From the NCBI GenBank assembly GCA_963846565.1, contig CAWJWL010000003.1, forward strand, positions 124,001 through 188,000: DNA of 64,000 bases. The letters run 5' to 3'. Below the pieces are notes generated by a model that saw only the letters and a list, made by a program, of their open reading frames with translations, did not search any database and was not told the DNA's origin. The stretch's first letter is position 1. Every line of letters starts with the position of its first letter. Shown here one piece after another: positions 1-7,662 of the stretch. The position numbers were made by a program, and so were the translations under genes. The DNA is from WHSW01 sp963846565 (GTDB lineage: Bacteria > Actinomycetota > Thermoleophilia > Solirubrobacterales > 70-9).

Positions 1-120
1 CGCCATCTCGCGATCGACACGCTCGCGGTCGAGCTCGAGGCCCGCGGGCAGCCCCTCGACGATCGCGACGAGCCCCGGCCCGTGCGACTCGCCCGCCGTG
101 GTGAAGCGGAGCTGCGCCAT
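1..120 (-). CDS. aroC: Chorismate synthase, N-terminal 40 residues (partial)
   Basis: The gene runs off the left edge; only the start is present. The reverse strand begins MAQLRFTTAGESHGPGLVAI and continues VEGLPAGLELDRERVDREMA, the well-conserved chorismate synthase N-terminus with the GESHG motif that helps bind EPSP and FMN. The enzyme makes chorismate, the last step of the shikimate pathway; aroE of the same pathway lies 12 kb upstream. The ATG is at 118-120 and is directly preceded by an unusual inverted duplication (122-289). A weak AGGG about 10 bases before the ATG is the only ribosome-binding candidate. Confidence 0.93.
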   Translation of the reverse strand, partial: MAQLRFTTAGESHGPGLVAIVEGLPAGLELDRERVDREMA

Positions 121-301
121 TAGATGGTCGACCCTGAATTGAGGTGCACCCGGGGGCGCACGGGACCGAGCTGGGCGTGGCCGGCGGGCGAAGGCCATGC
201 CGGTGGGCATGGTCGAGTCCCGACGGGCGCGATCCAGGGACGGTATCCGTGCGTCATCCGGGTGCGCCTGAATTCAGGATCGGCCATCTCAGGCGCAGAG
301 A
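109..301. repeat. Long imperfect inverted repeat over the aroC start and leader
   Basis: Bases 122-153 are nearly the reverse complement of 258-289 (about 28 of 32), and with a one-base gap the match continues into the first aroC codons (CTGCGCC in both arms). Inside the arms a second stem pairs 157-163 (CGCACGG) with 247-253 (CCGTGCG), and there are hairpins at 195-201/206-212 (CCATGCC/GGCATGG, 4-base loop) and 217-221/237-241. The aroC transcript leader could therefore fold into a branched structure reaching the start codon. It could be a cis-regulatory RNA, a small MITE-like insertion, or simply an inverted duplication of the aroC start. No known riboswitch family is recognised. Confidence 0.6.
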
Positions 302-312
302 TTACGGACGCA

Positions 313-1593
313 TCAGCAGTTCGATGGCGCCGGCTTGCCCGCGAAGCGATCCGCGATCCACGGGATGTACTCCGGCTTGGCCTGCAGCGGCACCGTCTGG
401 TGGGTCGCCGTCGGGTACTGCGTGTACTGGACGGGCTGGCCGAACGTGCAGGCGCGGGCGATGTACTGGGTGGTCGAATTCGGGTTGATCACGGTGTCCT
501 GGAGACCTTGCATGACGAGCAGCGGCGCAACTGTCGACTCCTGACCGGCGGTGTTCTCGTCGAAGCGCCGCTGCCAGTCCGGCGGGGTCGGTCCCTGGAC
601 GAACAGCGCCTTCAGGTCCTCGGGCGTCGCGTAGTTGTTCTCGATCACGTAGGCGAGGTGGTTGATGCACTGGACCTTCGTCGCGTTGTACGCCTCGAGG
701 CCCGCCGGCGTCAGGACGTCCGACGGATCGAGCTCGGGGTACGCGGCGGCGTTACCGGCGTAGAGATTCATCTCGATCGCAGCGCCGTGGAACGGGGAGC
801 TCGGCGTCACGGGCCCGGGCGGCGTCAGCCCGGCGGCCTGAGGTCCCTGGTCGGCTGCCGGTGCGAGCGCGGCGGCACCGAGCATCTTCACGGAGGGCGC
901 ATAGCCTGCGCCCTGGTTCGCCCAGATCGCCGCGCCGCCGCCCTGCGACCAGCCGAGGACGACGGTCTTCTTGCCGCCGCTCGCCGGGGCGAAGCGCTGC
1001 GTCGCGATCACCGAGTCGAGGACGTTGCGCAGCTCGGGCCGAGCGACCGTGTACTGCTGCGTCCCCGGCGTTCCGAGCCCGGCGTAGTCGGTCGCGACGA
1101 TCGCGTAGCCGGCATCGATGAACTGCTTGATCCCCGGCACGCCGGTGTCCTGCTGGAACGGGCTCTCGTAGGTGAAGAAGTCGACCAGCCCGCGAGCCGG
1201 GCTCGGGACCTTCGAGGGAGCGCAGTTGTCGGCGAGACCCTCGGTGCCGTGCGCCCATGCGAGCACGGGCCGACCAGCCTTCGGCGCCGGGCCCCTCGGG
1301 ACGACCAGGAAGCCGGAGCTGACACCCGGCTCACCGGCGCCGAGCTCGGTCCGGTAGAGGATCCGCCAGGCCCGGGCCCCCTTCGGCGCCTTGGGCAGCG
1401 CGCGCACCCAGACCAGGTCGCCGTGCTTGCCCTTCGGAAGCGGATCGGGCGGCTGGTAGAAGGCGTTGCCCGCGGGCCCGGACATCACCTGCGCCGGGGG
1501 CGGCAGCGGCGCGGCGAGCGCCCCGGTTGCCAGCCAGCACCCGGCCAGCGCCGACAAACCAGCTACGAGCGGCGCGCGAAACCCTGAACCCAT
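313..1593 (-). CDS. Secreted alpha/beta-hydrolase, secretory lipase (LIP) family
   Basis: This 426-residue protein starts with a signal peptide (hydrophobic residues about 8-27, then AAPLPPP). The nucleophile elbow GWSQGG places the catalytic Ser near residue 216, an oxyanion-type AWAHGTEG lies near 112, and a late THQTV supplies the likely catalytic His. The order and spacing (long N-terminal extension, TDYAGLG, GWSQGGGA) fit the secretory lipase family, which hydrolyses esters or triacylglycerols outside the cell. A GGGAGG ribosome-binding site sits 6 bases before the ATG. It follows the pilus operon on the same strand after an 82-bp gap and may have its own promoter. The natural substrate cannot be told. 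Confidence 0.85.
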   Translation of the reverse strand: MGSGFRAPLVAGLSALAGCWLATGALAAPLPPPAQVMSGPAGNAFYQPPDPLPKGKHGDLVWVRALPKAPKGARAWRILYRTELGAGEPGVSSGFLVVPRGPAPKAGRPVLAWAHGTEGLADNCAPSKVPSPARGLVDFFTYESPFQQDTGVPGIKQFIDAGYAIVATDYAGLGTPGTQQYTVARPELRNVLDSVIATQRFAPASGGKKTVVLGWSQGGGAAIWANQGAGYAPSVKMLGAAALAPAADQGPQAAGLTPPGPVTPSSPFHGAAIEMNLYAGNAAAYPELDPSDVLTPAGLEAYNATKVQCINHLAYVIENNYATPEDLKALFVQGPTPPDWQRRFDENTAGQESTVAPLLVMQGLQDTVINPNSTTQYIARACTFGQPVQYTQYPTATHQTVPLQAKPEYIPWIADRFAGKPAPSNC

Positions 1594-1675
1594 GCCCTAC
1601 CTCCCAGACGTGTGACTACCTCAAACCCGCTACGTGGAAAAAGGTACTAGGCGACCCGTCGGCGCCGTGGGGCGC

Positions 1676-2566
1676 TCAGTCGGCCGGGCGGGTGCTCTCA
1701 ACCTGGTACGCGGCGATGAGCTTGAGCCGGTAGGTCTTGCCGTTGGGCTCGTACTTGAGCATTCTCTCGTCGCCCACGCTCAGGGTCAGATACTGGCAAC
1801 CGGCCTCGTTGCGCGGAGCGCAGGAGCCCTGGCCGCTGGTATCCGCCACGTCCTTGGAGATCGAGAAGAGCGCGGCCTCTCCCCCGTCTCGCAGGCCGAG
1901 GAAGGACGCGACCGGAGTGCTCTTGTGCGGGAGGAAGTCGAGCCGGCGGACATTCTCGATCGTGTCCGTGTGTCCGATCGGGCCGACCTTCACATCGACG
2001 CGGGGGCTGAGGACCAACTCCTCGGCCGGCGGGTCGTCATCGACTTCCACGTCGACCTCGACGCCGGTCTCGCCGCTCGTGTCCGGCTCGCTGACGTCAA
2101 CCGCCACGTCGGAGATGCCCGAGCTTCCGGAGCTCGGCCCCGTAGAGCTCGAGGCATCCTCGACGGCTGCGAGCACGTCATCGGACGCCGTCACACCCGA
2201 GCCGCTTTCGGACCCGGCCTCGGCGCCGTCGCCGGTCGCCTCGCCACCTCCACCGCCTCCGGACCCGCCCGGGGCCTTGAAGCTGGACTTGAACGGATCG
2301 CGCTCCTTGAGGGCCTCGAGGCGCTTGCGGTAGTCGCGGAAGCCGGTCTGCTGCTCGGTGAGAACCGCGGCCTCGGTGGCCGCCGCCTCAGCCGAATCCG
2401 GCGGCGGAGGCGCCGGCACCGGCGCCGGGGGGTCCGTCTTCAATAGCACCGGGATCGCGAGCGCGGTCACGATCAGGGCCAGGGCCGGGATCAGCAGCCG
2501 GCGGTCTCGCATATCGCGGTAGACGTCGGTGAGGAAATCTGGCGCCCGGAGGTTCGGCTTCTTCAT
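1676..2566 (-). CDS. Pilus operon membrane protein in the PilP position
   Basis: This 296-residue protein has a short cytoplasmic start, one membrane segment (about residues 23-42), a proline-rich stretch, an RDPF motif near residue 92 reminiscent of PilP/GspC proteins, a long Gly/Ser/Asp-rich acidic linker (about 100-190) and a small C-terminal folded part with two cysteines (SCAPRNEAGC). It overlaps pilO by 4 bases, so it is translationally coupled to pilMNO and should be the last gene of the alignment subcomplex. Sequence similarity to true PilP is not obvious to me; the role is inferred from position, size and topology. Confidence 0.6.
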   Translation of the reverse strand: MKKPNLRAPDFLTDVYRDMRDRRLLIPALALIVTALAIPVLLKTDPPAPVPAPPPPDSAEAAATEAAVLTEQQTGFRDYRKRLEALKERDPFKSSFKAPGGSGGGGGGEATGDGAEAGSESGSGVTASDDVLAAVEDASSSTGPSSGSSGISDVAVDVSEPDTSGETGVEVDVEVDDDPPAEELVLSPRVDVKVGPIGHTDTIENVRRLDFLPHKSTPVASFLGLRDGGEAALFSISKDVADTSGQGSCAPRNEAGCQYLTLSVGDERMLKYEPNGKTYRLKLIAAYQVESTRPAD

Positions 2567-3408
2567 GGAGTCACCGTCGCGGTCGGGGTTGGGCTGCTGC
2601 TCACCGGGGTGCTCGCGGGCACGGGCGCAGGGCCCGCGGGCGTCGCACCCGCGGTCAGGCCCTGCTCGGCCGGCGAGATGTACGAGGTGATCGAGAAGGT
2701 GGCCATGAGCGCGTCGCCCACGCTCGTGGTGGCGACGCTCGGGTCGGCGGGCTCGAGCTTGAAACCGTCGATCGTCAGCAGGCGCCCGCGCACGTCAGGC
2801 GTTCCGTTCGCATAGCCGACGAGGTCGTCCATGCTCTTGACGAAGTCGGCGAGCTGGAAGAACGAACCCTGGACCTCCAGCGTGTAGGGCATGACCGGCA
2901 GGCCGGCGGGGCCCACCGTCGCGCCCAGCGGCAGGTCGGCGGCGGCCGCCTCGGTCGGGGCAGCGGGCGCGGCCGCGACGGGGATCGTGGGCGCGGCGTC
3001 CTCACCCGTGGGCTCCGCCTTCGGGTCGGCATCGGTCTCCGCCGGCGCCGGGGGCGGCGTCGGCGCCGCGGCGCCCGACCCTTCCGAGAGCTCGATCGCG
3101 GCCAGCGACACGCCGGCGCTCGTGGCGAGCTCGTCGAGCTGGAGGAAGAGGCTCGACGTGTCGGAGTCCGAAGGCACAGCCTTGCCGAGGACGACGAGCG
3201 AGCGGTAGTTGGAGTCGTACTCGTCTTCGGCGAGCCTCGCGTCGGCCACGATCTGCTCCTGCTGGGCGACAGCAGCCTGCAGGGTCGAGATCTCACCCTC
3301 GAGCGTCGATGCCTCCTCTCGCTTCGGCGAGAGGATGAGGAACCAGAAGCCCGCCATCATCACGAGGAGGGCGACGCCGAGCAGGATCGAGCGGTCGGTC
3401 GCCTTCAT
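2563..3408 (-). CDS. pilO: Type IV pilus inner-membrane assembly protein PilO
   Basis: 281 residues: one N-terminal membrane helix (about 9-27, ending FLILSPKR), then a coiled coil (EASTLEGEISTLQ..., about 31-60), a ferredoxin-like core interrupted by an Ala/Pro-rich insertion (about 112-160), and the PilO pattern YTLEVQGSFFQLADFVKSMD near 175-195. PilO pairs with PilN to form the periplasmic-face alignment complex linking PilM to the rest of the machine. It overlaps pilN by 4 bases upstream and the PilP-position gene by 4 bases downstream. The disordered Ala/Pro insertion is longer than in proteobacterial PilO. Confidence 0.88.
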   Translation of the reverse strand: MKATDRSILLGVALLVMMAGFWFLILSPKREEASTLEGEISTLQAAVAQQEQIVADARLAEDEYDSNYRSLVVLGKAVPSDSDTSSLFLQLDELATSAGVSLAAIELSEGSGAAAPTPPPAPAETDADPKAEPTGEDAAPTIPVAAAPAAPTEAAAADLPLGATVGPAGLPVMPYTLEVQGSFFQLADFVKSMDDLVGYANGTPDVRGRLLTIDGFKLEPADPSVATTSVGDALMATFSITSYISPAEQGLTAGATPAGPAPVPASTPVSSSPTPTATVTP

Positions 3409-4211
3409 CGTTCGACCCCCGGGATCAGATTCGTCGCCTTGCGCGCCTTCTCGGACTGCTCATCGATCGAGTCGCGGACGGCCTGCTCCTCGGCCTGGGC
3501 GTCGGCGATCCCGTTGTCGGCAGAGGCCGGGGTGGCGGTCGCTTCGGCGGTCGGTGCGGAGTCCGCGAGGGGGACCGTGACCTCGTCGAAGGCGGCGGTG
3601 ATCTCGAACTCCGCCAGCCGAGCCTCGGGCGGGCATGCGGTCTCCGAGCCACTCTCGCCGCCCTCGCCGTCCTCGATCACGCGAGAGCCCGAGATTCCGA
3701 CGCGGGTGACGCCGTCGATGTCGCGGAGGTCCTGAAGGAAACGAGCGACGGCCTGGTGGTCGGCGGCGCACCCGGCCATCGAAAGCGACGGGCCCGTGAC
3801 GCCGGCGCTGAGCCGGCTGCCGCCGGAACTGCCACCGGCGACGGAGCCGTCGAGCTCCGTGAGCGCGACGTCCTCCGGGATCACGAGGGAGAGCTCGCGC
3901 AGGATGCGGTCCCAGTCGAAGCGGCTCTGCGCGAGGCTGGAGACGGTACTGACGCGGGCGCCCGAGATCGAGCTGAACTCGGCGAAGGAGGAGAGGCTCT
4001 CGGCCTCGGCTCGAGCCGCCGCCTCGCTCGCCTCGAGGGTTACGATTTCCGCCTTGCGCTCGCCGATCGTGTTGTTGGTCATCACGACCATCACCGTGCC
4101 GACGAGGATCGCGGCGAGTCCGCCCACGATCGCGTAGGAGAGCGCGCCCTTGCGCAGCGGGGCCCGGTCGCCACGGCGTTCCTCCGGCGGAATCAGGTTG
4201 ACCGGACGCAT
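3405..4211 (-). CDS. pilN: Type IV pilus inner-membrane assembly protein PilN
   Basis: 268 residues beginning MRPVNLIPPEERR: the VNLIP motif is the cytoplasmic tail that inserts into PilM. A membrane helix follows (about 28-46), then a coiled coil and a fimbrial-assembly core around IPEDVALTELDGS. The C-terminal 60 residues are acidic and low complexity. The first base lies 4 bases after the pilM stop, and the gene overlaps pilO. A Gly/Ser-rich loop (about 125-135) is unusual but common in high-GC relatives. Confidence 0.9.
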   Translation of the reverse strand: MRPVNLIPPEERRGDRAPLRKGALSYAIVGGLAAILVGTVMVVMTNNTIGERKAEIVTLEASEAAARAEAESLSSFAEFSSISGARVSTVSSLAQSRFDWDRILRELSLVIPEDVALTELDGSVAGGSSGGSRLSAGVTGPSLSMAGCAADHQAVARFLQDLRDIDGVTRVGISGSRVIEDGEGGESGSETACPPEARLAEFEITAAFDEVTVPLADSAPTAEATATPASADNGIADAQAEEQAVRDSIDEQSEKARKATNLIPGVER

Positions 4212-4215
4212 CGGC

Positions 4216-5373
4216 TCAGTCCTCCAACGCGAGGCCGTAGGACAGGGTCAGCCTCGCCGAGGACTGATCGTCGAGATGCCCGAGTGCCTGCGGGCGCGCA
4301 ACCTCGAACGGATGGCCGAGCTCGCGCTGGAGGCGCTCGACCATCCCGGGGATGACGGACCCGGGCCCGGAGGCGACCACGCCCTCGACGGCGATCGCGC
4401 CTTCCTGGGCACCGTAGTACTCGAGTGAGACGCGGAGTTCGTCGACCAGTTTCGCGGCGCCCTCCGCGAGGGTCTCGCGGGCGGCGACGACATGGTTGCG
4501 ATCGCCCTCGATCGAGTCGATCGGCTGCTCGAGGCCGACGTGGATCAGCCACTGGCGAGCGTGCTCGAGCGTGAGCCGGCGCCGCTCGGCGAGCTTCTGC
4601 GCGATCCCTTCGATGCCGAACGGGGAGATGCGCGTGAACAGGCACATCGGACCCTGGGCGACGGCGAGGTTGATGACGTCGCCGAGATTGCAGTACAGGC
4701 GCGCCGGGACCGACGGCTCAATTGTCGCGGCGTAGCTCTCAGCACCGCCGGCGTGGCCCGCAACGCGCTCCTCGTAGGCGAGTGGCCTCACCGGCGCGGA
4801 GACGAAACCCGCCGCGCCAACCTGCGAGCGGTCGCCGCCGACCAGCGCCCGGATCATCCCGAAGGCGCTCAGGTCGATGCCGATTGGCCGCAGGCCTGCG
4901 GTGCGCATGGCGCCCAACAGCGAGGAGAGCATGTCGCGCCGCGCGGCGACGACGACGACCTCGATCCGGCGCTCGCCGTTGGGGCCGGTCGTGTGGCCGA
5001 TCACCTCCCAGTCGATCATCGCCTGCTCCAGCGGCATCGGGATGTGGTCCTGGGCTTGGAAGCGAATCGCGGTCTCCAGCTCCTCCGCCTTCTCGATTGC
5101 CGGCAGATGAAGCGTGCGCACCGCGACCCGCTGGTTCGCGATGCCGAGGCGAACGTTCTTGGAGAGCTTCTCGGCGGCGAAGAGGTTCTTCAGCACCGCG
5201 GCGAGCGCCTCCTGGTCGATGACCTCGCCCTCGTGGAAGACGCCGGGAGCGAGCGGGGCAACGCCGTGGCCGACGACATCCACGGACCCGTTGACCCGGA
5301 CCTCGGTCGCGGCGACGCTCCCCGCCTCGAGGTCCAGCCCAACGATGCTCTTGCTCTTGCTCGATGAAAACAA
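4216..5373 (-). CDS. pilM: Type IV pilus actin-like ATPase PilM
   Basis: 385 residues of the actin/FtsA-like fold: IVGLDLEAGSVAATEV is the phosphate-1 loop, IPMPLEQAMIDWEVIG is a typical PilM segment, and EGVVASGPGSVIPGM near 325-340 is the adenosine motif. PilM binds the VNLIP tail of PilN on the cytoplasmic side and transmits signals between the motor ATPases and the PilNO complex. It is the first gene of the tightly packed pilMNO(P) block; 103 bp separate it from pilD. Confidence 0.92.
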   Translation of the reverse strand: MFSSSKSKSIVGLDLEAGSVAATEVRVNGSVDVVGHGVAPLAPGVFHEGEVIDQEALAAVLKNLFAAEKLSKNVRLGIANQRVAVRTLHLPAIEKAEELETAIRFQAQDHIPMPLEQAMIDWEVIGHTTGPNGERRIEVVVVAARRDMLSSLLGAMRTAGLRPIGIDLSAFGMIRALVGGDRSQVGAAGFVSAPVRPLAYEERVAGHAGGAESYAATIEPSVPARLYCNLGDVINLAVAQGPMCLFTRISPFGIEGIAQKLAERRRLTLEHARQWLIHVGLEQPIDSIEGDRNHVVAARETLAEGAAKLVDELRVSLEYYGAQEGAIAVEGVVASGPGSVIPGMVERLQRELGHPFEVARPQALGHLDDQSSARLTLSYGLALED

Positions 5374-5476
5374 CGTGAATCTCCCGCGGTCCGTGTGCTG
5401 GACCGTCAGGCAGAAGATCGACCGTTCGTCCGCATCACTTGAGCGGCGGCCGCTCCTGCCTGGACGCCCCTTCCGG

Positions 5477-6244
5477 CTACTCGGAGGGGAAGAACTCGTC
5501 CAGGTACCAATCGACGATGTCGTCGCCGAACCAGAGACCGATTACGCCGCCGAGAGCGAGGAAGGGCCCGAACGGGATCGCCTGCTTGCGCGCGGCAGCG
5601 CCGTGGCGGGCGATCATCGCGACGCCGACCACGGCGCCAACCAAGAACCCGATCAGCACCGCGGGTGCGATCGCGCGGCCGAGGTACAGACCCATCATCG
5701 CGACGAGCTTTACGTCGCCCATCCCCATGCCACGGGGATAGGCGAGCACGACGAGGAACAGCCCCCCGCCCGCGGCCGCGGCCGCGATCGCGCGCTCGCC
5801 GAGGTCCCCGGCGTCGGTCGCCGCAACGATGACGATCGCGATCACCGAGCCGACGAGCACGATCGCGTTCGGGATCACCCGCAGGTCGAGGTCCGTGAGC
5901 GTGATCGTGACCAGCAGTGCGCAGAAGACGAGGCCGAGGACCAGTTGAGCGACGTCGTCGTCGCCGAGGATCAGGTAGGTCGCCGCCCAGAGCGCGCCGA
6001 GACCGAGCTCGGTGAGCGGATAGCGGGCGGAGATCCGCTCGCCGCAGTTGCGGCAGCGACCGCGCAGGATCAGCCACGAGAGGACCGGGATGTTGTCGCG
6101 CGCCCCGATCTCGGTCCCGCACCCTGGACAGCGCGAGCGGCCGGTGACGAAGTTCTCACCGCGCGGGACACGGTGGGCGACGACGCTGAGGAAGCTGCCG
6201 ATCAGGCAGCCGCCGAGGAACAGGACTATCGCAACCGATGCCAT
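5477..6244 (-). CDS. pilD: Prepilin peptidase / N-methyltransferase PilD
   Basis: 255 residues with about seven membrane helices. Two CxxC pairs near the N-terminus (CPGCG and CRNCG) form the zinc site of the methyltransferase domain. The peptidase aspartates are visible in TDLDLRVIPN (about 118) and in the GMGMGDVKL motif (about 170). It cleaves prepilins after Gly in the GFTLVELL context and methylates the new N-terminus; both substrates are encoded immediately upstream (pilA and the broken pilin). Confidence 0.94.
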   Translation of the reverse strand: MASVAIVLFLGGCLIGSFLSVVAHRVPRGENFVTGRSRCPGCGTEIGARDNIPVLSWLILRGRCRNCGERISARYPLTELGLGALWAATYLILGDDDVAQLVLGLVFCALLVTITLTDLDLRVIPNAIVLVGSVIAIVIVAATDAGDLGERAIAAAAAGGGLFLVVLAYPRGMGMGDVKLVAMMGLYLGRAIAPAVLIGFLVGAVVGVAMIARHGAAARKQAIPFGPFLALGGVIGLWFGDDIVDWYLDEFFPSE

Positions 6245-6288
6245 CGCTGGAACCTATCGGCGGCCGAGCCGCGGTTCTGAAGCGCGAT

Positions 6289-6826
6289 CTACTCGGCCCA
6301 GGTGCCGTCCGAGGGACAGCCGTCCTCGCCTGCCTGGTCGCAGGTGAAGGTGGCCGTCCCGTCCACGCCGCGACTGATCTGGAAAAGCTGGCCGGAAACG
6401 ACTGAGGCGACCTCGACCGTGTACGTGTCGTCCGTCGGCGGGATCGGCAGGGTCAGGCGGGCGCCGAGCGCGTTCAGGCTGGGCTCGATTCGCTGCAGGC
6501 TCCCGGGCGAACCGTCGACCGCGGCGCCCACGTAGGAGCCGTCGTGCTGGATCGCGTATGCCTCGAGCGCCGTGCGCGCGGTTACGGTGGCGGCCTTGGC
6601 GGCCGCATCCCGGGCCTTCGCCTCCTGACCGAAGAAGGTGGGGATTGCAATCGCTGCGAGCAGGCCGAGGATCAGCATGCACGATCAGGAGCTCGACCAG
6701 GGTGAAGCCCGCCTGCTCGGGAGCCCGTCGGCTGTCGGTCGCTACCCCCATCTCAACCCCTGTTTCGACCATTCGCCGGGAGGTCGTGAGATCAGGGCGG
6801 AGGGCCTGGCCACCACGTCCAGGCAA
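6289..6826 (-). pseudogene. Second type IV prepilin, broken by a single-base frameshift
   Basis: Two reading frames join into one prepilin. The upstream frame reads EQAGFTLVELLIV; the downstream frame continues MLILGLLAAIAIPTFF and runs to a C-terminus ending CPSDGTWAE. Compared with intact pilA (ELLVVMLILGLL), one extra base is present at about 6679 (reverse strand GTGCATGCTG for expected GTGATGCTG). Without it the protein would be about 170 residues with the cleavage site, the N-terminal helix and a C-terminal disulfide loop like PilA (CDQAGEDGCPSDG). The start is uncertain; a Met at about 6769 is plausible. It could be a real loss of a minor pilin, phase variation, or a sequence error. Confidence 0.8.
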
Positions 6827-6829
6827 ATG

Positions 6830-6857
6830 AAAGGGCGGGCCCGAAGGCCCGCCCTTT
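6830..6857 (-). terminator. Intrinsic terminator after pilA
   Basis: A perfect 12-bp stem (6830-6841 with 6846-6857) carries a TTCG tetraloop on the minus strand, the most stable RNA loop class, and is followed by CATTTG, a short U-containing tail. It lies 22 bp past the pilA stop, so most pilA transcripts should end here and the downstream pilin/pilD genes are probably expressed at a lower level. Confidence 0.85.
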
Positions 6858-6879
6858 CGATACGCGTGCTGGGGCTGGG

Positions 6880-7350
6880 TTACTCGGCCCAGTTCCCGTC
6901 GGACGGGCAGCCGGCCTCGCCCGTGGTGGCGCAGTCGTACGAGACGATGCCGGTGTTGGCCTCGGCGATCTCGAACGTATTGCCGGTGCTCGACTCAACC
7001 GTGACCGTGTACGAGTCGCCTGCGGCGGGGACGACGATGTCGGCGTCGGTGAGGCGACCCTCGGTGACGGCCTCCTGCAGCGACGGCTCGATCTCAGCCA
7101 TACGAACGGCGGTCGGCGCGTTGCCGGCGATGAGGAACGAGCCACCCTCGTCCGTCGACACCGTCTTCATGACGGTCTGAGCGGTCCGGACCTCGGTCTT
7201 CGCATCGGCGTCACGAGCCTTGTCACGCTGGTTGAAGAACGTCGGGATCGCGATCGCGGCCAGCAGGCCGAGAATGAGCATCACGACCAGGAGCTCGACG
7301 AGCGTGAAGCCCTTCTCTTCCTGGACCCTGACGCGGAGCTTGTTGAGCAT
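6880..7350 (-). CDS. pilA: Major type IV pilin PilA (prepilin)
   Basis: 156 residues. A 13-residue positively charged leader ending in EEKG precedes FTLVELLVVMLILGLLAAIA, the class III signal helix cleaved by PilD after Gly, with the conserved Glu at mature position 5. The globular part has a C-terminal pair of cysteines (CATTGEAGC) that can close a D-region loop. The ribosome-binding site AGGAGG sits 8 bases before the ATG. It has a strong terminator behind it and a long structured leader in front, so it is a separately regulated, highly expressed unit. Confidence 0.94.
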   Translation of the reverse strand: MLNKLRVRVQEEKGFTLVELLVVMLILGLLAAIAIPTFFNQRDKARDADAKTEVRTAQTVMKTVSTDEGGSFLIAGNAPTAVRMAEIEPSLQEAVTEGRLTDADIVVPAAGDSYTVTVESSTGNTFEIAEANTGIVSYDCATTGEAGCPSDGNWAE

Positions 7351-7353
7351 GTA

Positions 7354-7366
7354 AGGAACCTCCTAG
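7354..7366 (-). promoter_or_regulatory. pilA ribosome-binding site with a possible anti-SD partner
   Basis: The Shine-Dalgarno GGAGGTT (7357-7363) can pair with GACCTCC (7413-7419), which lies just after the riboswitch aptamer, giving 7 pairs. A further stem CCCGTGG/CCAACGGG lies between them. This is a plausible translational switch for the upstream aptamer; which state is ligand-bound cannot be told by eye. Confidence 0.5.
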
Positions 7367-7431
7367 GTACCCACTGTTCAATTTGCGCCAGAGCCCCGTT
7401 GGACGAGCCACGGGAGGTCTTTTTTTGCTTG

Positions 7432-7530
7432 TGACCCCGGTGGTAACCCGGCTGACTCCCTCACTTCGATGGAGCCCCGTGGTTTTGCGCCTCCGCCTCG
7501 CGACGAGTTTGCCTTTGTTCACCAGGGCAC
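7432..7530 (-). promoter_or_regulatory. Candidate class I cyclic-di-GMP (GEMM) riboswitch in the pilA leader
   Basis: The minus-strand leader contains the GEMM-I core in order: GGCAAAC, a hairpin capped by a GCGA (GNRA) tetraloop, GGCGCAAAACCACGGG, a second hairpin (GCTCC...GGGAGT), and AGCCGGGTTACC. The closing stem pairs CCCTGGTG...AAC (7517-7527 region) with GTT..CACCGGGG (7435-7447 region). The aptamer is about 95 nt, the usual size. Class I riboswitches sense c-di-GMP (a subset sense cGAMP), and pilins are known targets in other bacteria. It sits about 85 nt upstream of the pilA start codon. Confidence 0.82.
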
Positions 7531-7553
7531 TGGCTCTTGCATACCCACTATCG

Positions 7554-7571
7554 GGTAGGTGGGCACCTACC
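7554..7571. promoter_or_regulatory. Palindrome upstream of the pilA riboswitch
   Basis: GGTAGGTG-GG-CACCTACC is a perfect 8-bp inverted repeat 24 bp upstream of the aptamer. On the minus strand it is followed by CCCGATAG and TATGCA, either of which could be a -10 element (the first resembles a sigma-28 type). It is a candidate operator at the pilA promoter, but no -35 is convincing. Confidence 0.4.
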
Positions 7572-7662
7572 TTGAGGGAATCTGAGGGGTACATCCGTCC
7601 ATCCTGGGGGGCAGCCCCCATGCCGGTCTTGGGGCGGGCCGCTGGCCCTAAGCTTGGCGTGA

